Positions 11,907-20,348 of a stretch of DNA of 64,000 nucleotides are shown in pieces. Positions within the stretch are counted from its first letter, which is position 1, and every line of letters starts with the position of its first letter. Source of the DNA: Rhizobium sp. Pop5 (GTDB taxonomy: Bacteria; Pseudomonadota; Alphaproteobacteria; Rhizobiales; Rhizobiaceae); assembly GCF_024721175.1 (NCBI RefSeq), contig NZ_CP099399.1:3704001-3768000 (forward strand). Reading direction: 5' to 3'. The translations under genes were made by a program, and so were the position numbers. The notes below the pieces were generated by a model. That model was not told the origin of the DNA. It saw only the letters and a program-made list of their open reading frames with translations, and searched no databases.

Positions 11907-12842
11907 GTGAATGAACTCTTGATCATCGCCGACTCGAGCCTGATGGCGGAACGGGCCGCTTGGCTCGAAAACCTCGCCCGCGAGCGCCGTCTTTCCGAGC
12001 ACACGCTCGACGCTTACGAACGCGACACTCGCCAGTTCCTGACCTTCCTGACCGGCCATCTTGCCGGCCCGGCGACGCTCGGCGATATCAGGGAATTGCG
12101 CCCGGCCGATTTCCGCGCATTCCTCGCGGCCCGCCGCAAGCAGGGTTCCGGCGCCCGTTCGCTCGGCCGCAATCTCGCCGGTCTTCGCTCACTGCTGCGC
12201 CACCTTGAAAAGAAGGGACTGGTCAATGCCGCCGGTGCTGGCGCGATACGCTCGCCGAAGCAGCCGAAATCGCTGCCCAAACCGCTATCGGACACGCAGG
12301 CGATCACCGTCGTCAGCGACGAGGCCCAACTCCATGACGAACCCTGGATCGCCGCGCGCGACGCGGCGGTCATGACGCTGCTCTACGGCTGTGGGCTGCG
12401 CATCTCCGAGGCCCTGGATCTCGTCCCCGCCGATCTGCCAAGCGGCGCAACGGCACTGCGTATCACCGGCAAGGGCAACAAGACGCGGCTGGTGCCGCTG
12501 CTACCGGTGGTTTTCGATGCCGTCGAGAAATATCGCGCGCTCTGCCCTTACGATCTCGAAAGCGGCGAGCCGCTGTTTCGCGGCGCTCGCGGCGGCAAGC
12601 TGCAGCCGGCGATCATCCAGCGCGCCATGCAGAAGCTGCGCAGCGCCTTCGGCCTGCCGGAGACGGCGACACCCCATGCGTTGCGCCACTCCTTCGCCAC
12701 GCACCTGCTTGCGGGCGGCGGCGATCTGCGCACCATTCAGGAATTGCTCGGCCATGCGAGCCTTTCCACAACCCAGGTCTATACCGGCGTCGATGCGTCG
12801 CGGCTGCTCGAGGTGTATGATCGGGCGCATCCGCGCGCGTAA
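11907..12842 (+). CDS. xerC: Tyrosine recombinase XerC
   Basis: Resolves chromosome dimers at dif together with XerD at the division site. The 311-aa product has an N-terminal SAM-like core-binding domain and a C-terminal catalytic domain with the full R-K-H-R-H-Y set: Arg in GLRISEAL, HALRHSFATHLL, GHASLSTTQVY with Tyr nucleophile. The start is GTG 11907; ATG 11943 is the alternative. XerC rather than XerD is my reading from recalled rhizobial gene order near lpd. There is no integrase-type extension or mobile context, so this is the housekeeping enzyme. Confidence 0.9.
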   Translation: MNELLIIADSSLMAERAAWLENLARERRLSEHTLDAYERDTRQFLTFLTGHLAGPATLGDIRELRPADFRAFLAARRKQGSGARSLGRNLAGLRSLLRHLEKKGLVNAAGAGAIRSPKQPKSLPKPLSDTQAITVVSDEAQLHDEPWIAARDAAVMTLLYGCGLRISEALDLVPADLPSGATALRITGKGNKTRLVPLLPVVFDAVEKYRALCPYDLESGEPLFRGARGGKLQPAIIQRAMQKLRSAFGLPETATPHALRHSFATHLLAGGGDLRTIQELLGHASLSTTQVYTGVDASRLLEVYDRAHPRA

Positions 12843-12926
12843 ACTTTTGTTAACCCATTCTCTTAAAGGAATATGCGCAAGCCGCGCGTAGAGCATGACA
12901 CGCAAGGGCATGTGGGGAATACCATC

Positions 12927-14003
12927 ATGACGACATCTATCGGCCGCCGAACGTTTCAGCTTGCAGCGCCGGGCAATCTGCTGCTCGGGTTGATCGCGGC
13001 CTTTCACATGCTGTTACTGGCAGCTCTGCTTGTCGCGCTCCTGGCCGCACGGCCGGCAACGGCTGCCGACGAGACCTGCACCGGCCGTAACCTAATGGTC
13101 GAGCTGCAGCAGAACGACCCCGCCCGCTACGCCGAGGCGCTGAAGGAAGCCGACGCGACGCCGAACGGCAAGGGCATCTTCTGGAAGATCGAGAAGCCGG
13201 GAATTCAGCCGTCGTGGCTGCTCGGCAGCATGCATGTCACCGACCCGCGCGTGCTGGCCCTGCCGCCGCGCGCCCAGGCCGCCCATGACGCCGCCAACAC
13301 GATCATCATCGAATCCGACGAGATCCTCGACGAACGCAAAGCGACGGCAGCGCTGCTCGCAAGACCGGAGCTGACGATGTTCACCGACGGCACGACGATC
13401 GACAAGCTGCTCTCGCCCGAGGATTACAAGCGCCTCGAAGCCGGCCTCAAGCAGCGCGGCATCCCGCTCGCCGCTGTCTCCCGCATGCGGCCCTGGATGA
13501 TATCAAGCGCCGTCGCCCTGCCGGCATGCGAACTCGCCCGCAAGGCCAAAGGCGTGCAGTTCCTCGACCAGAAGATCGCCACCGACGCCCTTGCCGAAGG
13601 CAAGGAGGTCAAGGGGCTGGAGACGCTTGCCGAGCAGATCCAGGCCATGGCCGACCTGCCGGTGGAATTCCATGTAAAATCGCTGATCGAGACGCTGGAA
13701 CTCGGCGACAAGATGAGCGACGTCGTGGAAACGATGACCGATCTCTATCTCTCCGGCGATATCGGCATGACCATGCCGATGCTGAAGACCGTGACGCCGC
13801 AGGAGAAGGACGAAAGCAGCGACTACGCCGCCTTCGAACAGCGCGTCATCCTCGACCGCAACAAGGTGATGGCCGAGCGTGCGGCACCCATTCTTGAGAG
13901 CGGCAACGTCTTCATGGCCGTAGGCGCTCTGCACCTGCCCGGCGAGCAGGGCGTCATCGAACTGCTGCGCAAGCAGGGCTTTACCGTCACCGCGGTCAAC
14001 TGA
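12927..14003 (+). CDS. TraB/GumN family protein, exported
   Basis: A 358-aa protein with an N-terminal hydrophobic signal ending near ARPATAADE. It shows the two halves of the TraB/GumN fold: LLGSMHVTDPR near the N-terminus and FMAVGALHLPGEQGV near the C-terminus, with GxxH motifs thought to form a metal-dependent active site. GumN-like proteins occur in polysaccharide clusters and Tiki-like relatives are proteases, but the substrate here is unknown. The start MTTSIGRRTF at 12927 follows GGGGAAT. It converges on the cytochrome b561 gene. Confidence 0.85.
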   Translation: MTTSIGRRTFQLAAPGNLLLGLIAAFHMLLLAALLVALLAARPATAADETCTGRNLMVELQQNDPARYAEALKEADATPNGKGIFWKIEKPGIQPSWLLGSMHVTDPRVLALPPRAQAAHDAANTIIIESDEILDERKATAALLARPELTMFTDGTTIDKLLSPEDYKRLEAGLKQRGIPLAAVSRMRPWMISSAVALPACELARKAKGVQFLDQKIATDALAEGKEVKGLETLAEQIQAMADLPVEFHVKSLIETLELGDKMSDVVETMTDLYLSGDIGMTMPMLKTVTPQEKDESSDYAAFEQRVILDRNKVMAERAAPILESGNVFMAVGALHLPGEQGVIELLRKQGFTVTAVN

Positions 14004-14015
14004 GCCGACCCGCGG

Positions 14016-14516
14016 TCAGCCGAGCGTCATGCGGCGCAGCACGTTGCTTTTCCAATAGAAGTGATGGAGGAGAGCGCCGGCGACATGGGCCGCGATCAGC
14101 GCCCAGAGAATGACCTTCAGGACGTCTGCGTGAACCGACCCGGCAGAATGGATGCCGAAGTAATATGCGGCGACGCCGGTAAGAGGCATCGCGAAGATCA
14201 GGATATAAAGCCCTGCATGGGCAAGCTTGGCTGCAAGACGGAAGATCGCTGGCTCCTCCGAGACCTCGGGCGGAACGCCGTTGATGAAGCGCAGACAGAG
14301 CCTGAGGACGGCGAAGACCAGGATGGCGATGCCGACATAAGCATGGATATTCGCCGACGAAATCTGCTCGGGCGTCGGCACCTCCCCCCTGCGAATGAGC
14401 CGGTGCCAAATATTCATTCCGTCGGGAAACAGCAGATTGAAGAAGATCAGCAGCGCCACCGTCCAGTGAAGGAAACGCTGGCTGACACTGTAAGTCATGT
14501 TGGACGGCTGCTGCAT
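14016..14516 (-). CDS. Cytochrome b561-type membrane protein
   Basis: A 166-aa four-helix di-heme cytochrome of the bacterial b561 family, probably passing electrons between quinol and a periplasmic acceptor such as superoxide. Histidines suited to heme ligation occur in RFLHWTVAL, NIHAYVGIA, LAHAGLYIL and AHVAGALLHHFYWK. The start MQQPSNMTYSV at 14516 has GGAG seven nt upstream; MTYSV at 14498 is the alternative. It lies beyond the lpd terminator and ends 12 nt from the convergent GumN-like gene. Confidence 0.88.
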   Translation of the reverse strand: MQQPSNMTYSVSQRFLHWTVALLIFFNLLFPDGMNIWHRLIRRGEVPTPEQISSANIHAYVGIAILVFAVLRLCLRFINGVPPEVSEEPAIFRLAAKLAHAGLYILIFAMPLTGVAAYYFGIHSAGSVHADVLKVILWALIAAHVAGALLHHFYWKSNVLRRMTLG

Positions 14517-14567
14517 TCCCGATCTCCGTGGGATACCCCCAAACTCTGCGATACCAGACAACTAAAA

Positions 14568-14595
14568 CAGCCGCTCACCTCTCGGCAAGCGGCTG
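14568..14595 (-). terminator. Terminator of the suc-lpd operon
   Basis: An 8-bp perfect stem (14568-14575 with 14588-14595, 12-nt loop) is followed on the minus strand by TTTTAG. It lies 25 nt after the lpd stop and before the cytochrome b561 gene, so it probably ends the TCA transcript. Confidence 0.75.
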
Positions 14596-14620
14596 CGCGC
14601 TTCATTACGAAGATGTAAGC

Positions 14621-16027
14621 TTACATATGGATCGGCTTGAAGAAGGTTGCGAGCGCGGCCTCCTTGACCGCTTCCGACATCGTCGGATGGGCGTGGCAGG
14701 TCCGGCCGAGATCCTCCGACGACCCACCGAATTCCATCAGCACGGCGATCTCGTGGATCATCTCGCCGGCGCCGAAGCCAACGATATGGCCGCCGAGCAC
14801 GCGGTCGGTTTCCTTGTCGGCGAGAATCTTGACGAAACCGTCGGTCGCCAACATCGCGCGGGCGCGGCCATTCGCCGTGAACGGGAACTTGCCGGCCTTG
14901 TAGGCGATGCCTGCCGCCTTCAGCTCTTCCTCGGTCTTGCCGACGGAGGCGATTTCCGGCTGCGTATAGACGACGCTCGGAATGACCTCGTAATTGACGT
15001 GGCCGTGCTGGCCTGCGAGGATTTCGGCAAGCGCCACACCCTCGTCTTCCGCCTTGTGCGCCAGCATCGGACCCTTCACCACGTCGCCGATCGCATAGAT
15101 GCCGGCGACACTGGTCTTGAAGTGGCCGTCGATCTCGACGCGGCCGCGATTGTCGAGCGCCACACCTGCTTCTTCGAGGCCGAGGCCGGCGGTATAGGGT
15201 TTGCGACCGGTGGCGATCAGCACGACCTCGGCTTCGAGCGTCATCTTATCGCCGCCCTTGACCGGTTCGAACGTGACCTTGGCGCCCCTGCCGCCCTTTT
15301 CGACGCCGGTGACCTTGGCGCTAAGGTTGAAATCGATGCCCTGTTTGGCGAGCATGCGCTGGAACTGCTTGGAGACTTCGCCGTCCATGCCGCCGAGAAT
15401 GGTGTCGAGATATTCGACGACAGTGACCTTGGCGCCAAGGCGCGACCAGACCGAGCCGAGTTCGAGGCCGATGACGCCGCCGCCGACGACGATCAGCGTC
15501 TCCGGCACCTTCTCCAGAGCAATGCCGCCGGTGGAGGAAATGATGGTTTTCTCATCAATCTCGACCTGCACGCCGGGAATGCCGGCAACGTCGGAGCCGG
15601 TGGCGATGACGATATTCTTGCCCTCGATCTCCTGCACCGTGCCGTCCTCGGCAGTGACGGAAACCTTGCCGGCCGAGACGATCCTGCCGGTGCCCTTGAT
15701 GGCATCGATCTTGTTCTTCTTGAAGAGGAAGGCGACGCCGTCGACATTCGACTTCACCGTCGCATCCTTGTGCGCCATCATGTTACCGAGGTTGAGCGTC
15801 GGCGCCGGCACGTCGATGCCGAGCGCGCCCAGTCCGTGACCGGCCTGATGGAACATTTCGGAAGCATGCAGCAGTGCCTTCGACGGAATGCAGCCGACGT
15901 TCAGGCAGGTGCCGCCATAGGTCGCGCGCTTTTCGACGACGGCAACCTTGAGGCCGAGCTGGGCCGCTTTGACGGCGCAGACATAGCCGCCCGGGCCGGT
16001 TCCGATAATGATCACATCGTAAGACAT
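14621..16027 (-). CDS. lpdA: Dihydrolipoyl dehydrogenase (E3)
   Basis: FAD disulfide oxidoreductase that reoxidises lipoamide on the E2 core, producing NADH. The 468-aa product has the FAD-binding GTGPGGYVCA motif, redox-active CLNVGC (C41, C46), an NAD-binding GGGVIGLELGSVW motif, and the C-terminal His/Glu pair in TCHAHPTMSEA. Its place at the end of the suc operon suggests it serves 2-oxoglutarate dehydrogenase. A terminator follows. Confidence 0.96.
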   Translation of the reverse strand: MSYDVIIIGTGPGGYVCAVKAAQLGLKVAVVEKRATYGGTCLNVGCIPSKALLHASEMFHQAGHGLGALGIDVPAPTLNLGNMMAHKDATVKSNVDGVAFLFKKNKIDAIKGTGRIVSAGKVSVTAEDGTVQEIEGKNIVIATGSDVAGIPGVQVEIDEKTIISSTGGIALEKVPETLIVVGGGVIGLELGSVWSRLGAKVTVVEYLDTILGGMDGEVSKQFQRMLAKQGIDFNLSAKVTGVEKGGRGAKVTFEPVKGGDKMTLEAEVVLIATGRKPYTAGLGLEEAGVALDNRGRVEIDGHFKTSVAGIYAIGDVVKGPMLAHKAEDEGVALAEILAGQHGHVNYEVIPSVVYTQPEIASVGKTEEELKAAGIAYKAGKFPFTANGRARAMLATDGFVKILADKETDRVLGGHIVGFGAGEMIHEIAVLMEFGGSSEDLGRTCHAHPTMSEAVKEAALATFFKPIHM

Positions 16028-16052
16028 TGCTTTTTTCCCTTTGGATTATCGT

Positions 16053-16691
16053 TTAGTCAGCCGCGCGCGCCAGCGCGAGGCGGAAGCCGAAGCCGACAAG
16101 TGCCGCTCCGGTGATGCGGTTGAACCATTTGCCGCTGGCGATGAAGCGGTCACGGATCGCCTTGACCGTGAAGAAATAGGAGACGCCGGCAAACCAGGCG
16201 ACGAGCGCCGTCGCCATGCCGATGCCGTAGGAGAACTGGATCAGCGCAGGCGTATCGTGATGCACCAGCGTCGAAAACAAGGACAGGAAGAACAGCACCG
16301 GCTTCGGGTTCAGCGCATTGGTGATGAAGCCCATGCCGAGGCATTTCAGCATCGAGACCGGCTTGCGGTCCTCGGCTGTCACCTCGATCTCCCGCACCTT
16401 GAAGCCCGGCTCGCGGAAGGACTTGATGCCGAGATAGATGAGATAGGCCACACCTGCCCATTTGACCGTCGCAAACAGCATCAGCGATTGCGACACGATG
16501 AGGCCGAGACCGAGGATCGTGTAGCTGACATGGAAGAGCAGCGAGATGCCCATGCCGAGCCCGGTCATGATGGCGGCACGGCGCCCATGAACGATACTCT
16601 GGCGCAGAATGACAGCGAAATCGGCGCCCGGCGCGACGATGAAGATCGAGAAGACGGCCATCAGGCCGAGAAATTCGAATATATATGGCAT
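16053..16691 (-). CDS. LysE/RhtB-family exporter
   Basis: A 212-aa inner-membrane protein with about six hydrophobic helices. The family signature near the N-terminus is VAPGADFAVILRQSIVHGRRA, and NALNPKPVLFFLSLF is the conserved central motif. Members export amino acids or related small molecules; the substrate here is unknown. It lies between the short-chain dehydrogenase and lpd with gaps of only 21 and 25 nt, so it is probably cotranscribed with the TCA genes. Confidence 0.9.
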   Translation of the reverse strand: MPYIFEFLGLMAVFSIFIVAPGADFAVILRQSIVHGRRAAIMTGLGMGISLLFHVSYTILGLGLIVSQSLMLFATVKWAGVAYLIYLGIKSFREPGFKVREIEVTAEDRKPVSMLKCLGMGFITNALNPKPVLFFLSLFSTLVHHDTPALIQFSYGIGMATALVAWFAGVSYFFTVKAIRDRFIASGKWFNRITGAALVGFGFRLALARAAD

Positions 16692-16712
16692 GCAGTGTTT
16701 CGTCCTGTCGCT

Positions 16713-17465
16713 CTAGCGGCCGCCGCTCACGTTGAGGATTGTTCCCGTGACATAGGAGGCGGAAGAAGACAGAAGATAGAGGATCGCGTCCGCCACCTCC
16801 TCGGCCGTTCCCGCGCGCTGCATCGGGATCGATGACGCCATCTCGCGCGCCCGGTCCGGCAACCCGCCTGAGGCATGCAGCTCGGTTTCGATGATGCCGG
16901 GCCGGATGGCATTCACGCGGATGCCCTCGGCAGCAACCTCGCGCGCAAGCCCGATCGTGAACGTATCGATAGCCGCCTTCGAGGCGGCATAGTCGACGTA
17001 CTGCGTCGCTGAACCCAGAACCGCCGCCATCGAAGAGACATTGACGATCGCGCCGCCCCGTCCGCCATGTCGGCTCGACATGCGTCGCACGGCTTCTCCC
17101 GCACAAAGGATTGAGCCGGTCACATTGATGCGCAGCATTCGTTCGATCCGCTCCGCCGACATCTCGTCGACCCGCTGCGGATAGTCGACGACCCCGGCAT
17201 TGTTGACGAGCCCGTCCAGCCGGCCGAAATGACGATCGACGGCGCCAAACATCGAGGCGATATCGGCGGCCTTGCCGACGTCGCCCTCGATCGCAACCGC
17301 TTCACCGCCGGCCTCGGTGATCGCCGCGACGACGGCCTCTGCCGCCTCGCGGCTGGAAGCGTAGTTGACCGCGACGCGCCAGCCCTGACGCGCGGCAAGC
17401 CGCGCGACGGCGGCGCCAATGCCCCGGCTTCCGCCGGTCACGAGAACAACAGGTGCATCACTCAT
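16713..17465 (-). CDS. Short-chain dehydrogenase/reductase (SDR)
   Basis: A 250-aa classical SDR. The Rossmann motif is TGGSRGIG, with NNAGVV at strand 4, catalytic Ser in VNVSSMAA, the YxxxK pair in YVDYAASKAA, and RVNAIRPG after it. An acidic residue is not obvious after strand 2 (VNYASSREA), which suggests NADP(H). ATG 17465 overlaps the preceding stop as ATGA, a sign of translational coupling. Substrate unknown. Confidence 0.92.
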   Translation of the reverse strand: MSDAPVVLVTGGSRGIGAAVARLAARQGWRVAVNYASSREAAEAVVAAITEAGGEAVAIEGDVGKAADIASMFGAVDRHFGRLDGLVNNAGVVDYPQRVDEMSAERIERMLRINVTGSILCAGEAVRRMSSRHGGRGGAIVNVSSMAAVLGSATQYVDYAASKAAIDTFTIGLAREVAAEGIRVNAIRPGIIETELHASGGLPDRAREMASSIPMQRAGTAEEVADAILYLLSSSASYVTGTILNVSGGR

Positions 17466-17992
17466 GTCGCGCACTCCTTGAAGGTCAACACATCCCAGGG
17501 CGCCACGGAAGCCTTGCCCTCGCCCCAGGCGCTCGATTCGCGGATGGCGGGGCCGAGGCCAGGAAGCACGAGCTTTTCGGCCGCCTCCGCGCCTTCCGGC
17601 TGCAGATTATCGATCTCACCCTTTGCATCCATGCCGAAGACGGCGCCCTGCCAGACCGTGCAGGCGTCGAGATCGGCGCCGGTCGCGTCGCCTTCCGGGC
17701 AATTGAACATCAGAATGCCGATCGCGCGCACCGGATCTTCCGATGGCATGACATAGCCTTCCATGATGACGGATGTCTTGAGCGCGCTGATCTTGAACTG
17801 GTTGCTGGCGGCGGCCGAGGGAGAATTCAACGGTGCAAAGCGCAATTCATAAGCGCCGTCGCGGTCGACGTAGACGGCTCGTTCCTGCTTGCACTCGGCG
17901 CCGGATGTGGCGGCAGGCACGGCGAAAAACGCGGCGGCCGCGATTGCAGCCACGCCTTTTCGTCTCGTCATGATGCCGATCCGTGCGCTCAT
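17462..17992 (-). CDS. Exported hypothetical protein
   Basis: A 176-aa protein with a predicted signal peptide (basic MTRRKGV, then an Ala-rich core ending near ATSGAEC). Three or four Cys in the mature part (ECKQER, FNCPEG, DACTVW, FKECAT) could form periplasmic disulfides. I do not recognise a family. Both ends are ATGA overlaps, with the gene before it and the SDR after it, which supports ATG 17992 and a three-gene translational unit. Confidence 0.75.
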   Translation of the reverse strand: MSARIGIMTRRKGVAAIAAAAFFAVPAATSGAECKQERAVYVDRDGAYELRFAPLNSPSAAASNQFKISALKTSVIMEGYVMPSEDPVRAIGILMFNCPEGDATGADLDACTVWQGAVFGMDAKGEIDNLQPEGAEAAEKLVLPGLGPAIRESSAWGEGKASVAPWDVLTFKECAT

Positions 17993-18738
17993 TGTCCCGT
18001 CGGCTTTCTCCGCCCGTCGGCGTTCCCGATCACGCCGAAATCCGTCAGCAACACCAGCGGCCGGCCGTCCTTGTCGAGTCCCCAGAAGACCGGATAGAAC
18101 CCGTCACCCCAGCCGCTCCAGAAGACAGCGACATTGCCCTTCTTGCCGGCGACCGGCCGGTGAAGCGCATAATGGCCCTTGGTAGCATCGAGTTCCGAAG
18201 CCAGCACGTCGTCGTAATAATTGATGTCGGCGTCAGGTTTTTGCGCCTGGACCTGCGCTTCACGCTCGCCGATCAGCGCGAGCGTGTCGGCATCCATGTA
18301 GCAGCCAAGGCCGGCATCGACGGGATAACCGAAGATCTCGCCCTCCTTCAGCGTCGCCGGATCCTGCCCGGGAACGACGGCGAGCTCCCAGTGATCCGGC
18401 TTGCCCTCGGCAAAGCGCATGCTGGCGGCGGCGACGCGCCCGGAGGCCTGATAGAGCGTGACCGGATATTCGCCCGGCGCGACCGTCCTTGTGAGCGCGG
18501 GCCGATCCGGCTGGGCGAGCGGATCAGCCGCAACGATGCGACCCGAAGTCAGCTCGACGTTGCCCATATGGATTACGCCGATCGACCGTCCTGAGAGTTC
18601 GGCGTCACTGAGCGCCACCAACTCGAAATTGCTGCCGGCCTTGCCGACATCCCAGCCAGCGACCGATGCGGAGACCGGAGCATGCGCGGCGGCAGCGCAA
18701 AGAAGGAGGCGCGCCGCTCGCAAGATCCCGTTCCGCAT
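17989..18738 (-). CDS. DUF4241-family exported protein
   Basis: A 249-aa protein with a short signal-like N-terminus (MRNGILRAARLLLCAAAAHA). The segment YPVTLYQASGR, the WELAVVPGQD region and VDAGLGCYMD look like DUF4241, whose function is unknown. It starts 11 nt after sucB and overlaps the next gene by ATGA, so it is part of the TCA operon. No catalytic residues can be assigned. Confidence 0.75.
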   Translation of the reverse strand: MRNGILRAARLLLCAAAAHAPVSASVAGWDVGKAGSNFELVALSDAELSGRSIGVIHMGNVELTSGRIVAADPLAQPDRPALTRTVAPGEYPVTLYQASGRVAAASMRFAEGKPDHWELAVVPGQDPATLKEGEIFGYPVDAGLGCYMDADTLALIGEREAQVQAQKPDADINYYDDVLASELDATKGHYALHRPVAGKKGNVAVFWSGWGDGFYPVFWGLDKDGRPLVLLTDFGVIGNADGRRKPTGQ

Positions 18739-18749
18739 CGAAGCGCTCC

Positions 18750-19985
18750 TTAGAGATCGAGAACCAGGCGTTCCGGATCTTCGAGGCTCTCCTTGACGCG
18801 CACGAGGAAGGTAACCGCTTCCTTGCCGTCGACGATGCGGTGATCGTAGGAAAGCGCCAGATACATCATCGGGCGGATGACCACCTGGCCGCCGATAGCG
18901 ACCGGCCGCTCCTGGATCTTGTGCATGCCGAGGATGCCGGACTGCGGCGCGTTGAGGATCGGCGAAGACATGAGCGAACCGTAGACGCCACCATTCGAGA
19001 TGGTGAAGGTGCCGCCCTGCATGTCGGCCATCGAAAGCTGGCCGTCACGGGCTGCCTTGCCGAGGCGGCCGATTTCCTTTTCGATCTCGGCGATCGACAT
19101 CTGGTCGGCATCGCGCACGATCGGAACCACGAGACCTTTGTCGGTGCCGACGGCGACGCCAATATGGCAGTAGTTCTTGTAGATGATATCGGTGCCGTCG
19201 ATCTCGGCATTGACGGCCGGAAGCTCCTTCAGCGCATGCGTCACCGCCTTGGTGAAGAAGCCCATGAAGCCGAGCTTGACGCCATGCTTCTTCTCGAAGA
19301 CGTCCTTGTACTTGTTGCGCAGGTCCATGACCGCTTTCATGTCCACCTCGTTATAGGTGGTCAGCATGGCAGCGGTGTTCTGCGCGTCCTTCAGGCGCTT
19401 GGCGATTGTCTGGCGCAGGCGCGTCATCTTCACGCGCTCTTCGCGCGAGGCGTCCTCGACCGTCGACGGGCCGCGTGCAGCCACGGGCGCTGCAGCGGGT
19501 GCGGCGGCCGGAGCGGAAATGCCCTTGGCGACGGCGGCGATGACATCGCCCTTCAGCACCTGGCCGCGCTTGCCGCTGCCGTCGACCTGGTCGGCGGAAA
19601 GATTGTTTTCAGCCAGCATCTTCGCAGCCGCCGGTGCTGCCGGCATGCTGGAAACGGAAGCGCTCGCCGACGCCGCAGCAGCGGCAGGCGCCGGAGCAGC
19701 AGGGGCGGCGGCCGGAGCAGCAGCGGCAGGCGCTGCGCTGGCGCCAGCACCTTCGGCGATCTGGCCGAGCAGTGCACCGAGACCAACGGTCTCGCCGGCC
19801 GCGGCGACGATTTCCGAAAGCGTGCCGGAGGTCGGTGCGGGAACTTCGATGGTCACCTTGTCGGTTTCAAGCTCCAGAATCGGCTCGTCAGCCTTGATGG
19901 CGTCGCCGACCTTCTTGAACCAGGTGCCGACGGTTGCCTCGCTGACGGATTCACCGAGAGTTGGAACGCGGATTTCTGTGGCCAT
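18750..19985 (-). CDS. sucB: 2-oxoglutarate dehydrogenase E2, dihydrolipoyl succinyltransferase
   Basis: E2 core of the 2-oxoglutarate dehydrogenase complex, 411 aa. It has one lipoyl domain with the modified Lys in ETDKVTIE (K43), an Ala/Pro-rich linker, a peripheral-subunit-binding domain ([21 protein letters not shown]), and a C-terminal catalytic domain with the active-site His in [11 protein letters not shown] (about residue 382). It follows sucA with a YciI-like gene in between. Confidence 0.97.
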   Translation of the reverse strand: MATEIRVPTLGESVSEATVGTWFKKVGDAIKADEPILELETDKVTIEVPAPTSGTLSEIVAAAGETVGLGALLGQIAEGAGASAAPAAAAPAAAPAAPAPAAAAASASASVSSMPAAPAAAKMLAENNLSADQVDGSGKRGQVLKGDVIAAVAKGISAPAAAPAAAPVAARGPSTVEDASREERVKMTRLRQTIAKRLKDAQNTAAMLTTYNEVDMKAVMDLRNKYKDVFEKKHGVKLGFMGFFTKAVTHALKELPAVNAEIDGTDIIYKNYCHIGVAVGTDKGLVVPIVRDADQMSIAEIEKEIGRLGKAARDGQLSMADMQGGTFTISNGGVYGSLMSSPILNAPQSGILGMHKIQERPVAIGGQVVIRPMMYLALSYDHRIVDGKEAVTFLVRVKESLEDPERLVLDL

Positions 19986-20024
19986 TGTTCAAATCCTGAT
20001 TTCGTGTGTGTTCGTTTATGCGTT

Positions 20025-20333
20025 TCAGACGGCGGGCGGCCGCAAAATGATCGAGGGCATCGGCAAAATATCGAAACGGAAACCGAAACCGGAAGTGATG
20101 ATCGGGTCGGCATCAACAAGAGCTTGTGCTGCCATTTGATCCTCGACTTCGACGACCGCCATGCCGAAGGCGCCCTCACCCTCGAAGACGGGACCGACGA
20201 CGATTGCCGATCCCGCAAGGGCATGCCGGTGCCAATATTCAGCATGGCGTTTCATCGCCGCCATTTCCTCCCCGGTCCCGTCATGCGGGAAAGTCGGGCG
20301 CGGCGGCAGCAGTCTCAAGAAGAAATAAGCCAT
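20025..20333 (-). CDS. YciI-like protein between sucA and sucB
   Basis: A 102-aa protein of the YCII/dimeric alpha-beta-barrel type: MAYFFLRLLPPRPTF at the start, HAEYWHRH, VVGPVFEG and ALVDADPI as in YciI domains. The conserved HxxHxxY-like histidines may bind a ligand, but no reaction is known. It sits 15 nt after sucA and 39 nt before sucB, splitting two subunits that are normally adjacent. A role in OGDH activity is only a guess from position. Confidence 0.82.
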   Translation of the reverse strand: MAYFFLRLLPPRPTFPHDGTGEEMAAMKRHAEYWHRHALAGSAIVVGPVFEGEGAFGMAVVEVEDQMAAQALVDADPIITSGFGFRFDILPMPSIILRPPAV

Positions 20334-20348
20334 TGCGCCCTCCTTTGT

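Noticed and set aside
11907..12842. xerC as the mark of a mobile element
   Set aside because: No attachment-site repeats, transposase or cargo around it; it is the housekeeping recombinase.
12844..12866. TTAAC...TTAA motif after xerC
   Set aside because: Spacer is 9 nt, not 7; does not fit the CtrA pattern.
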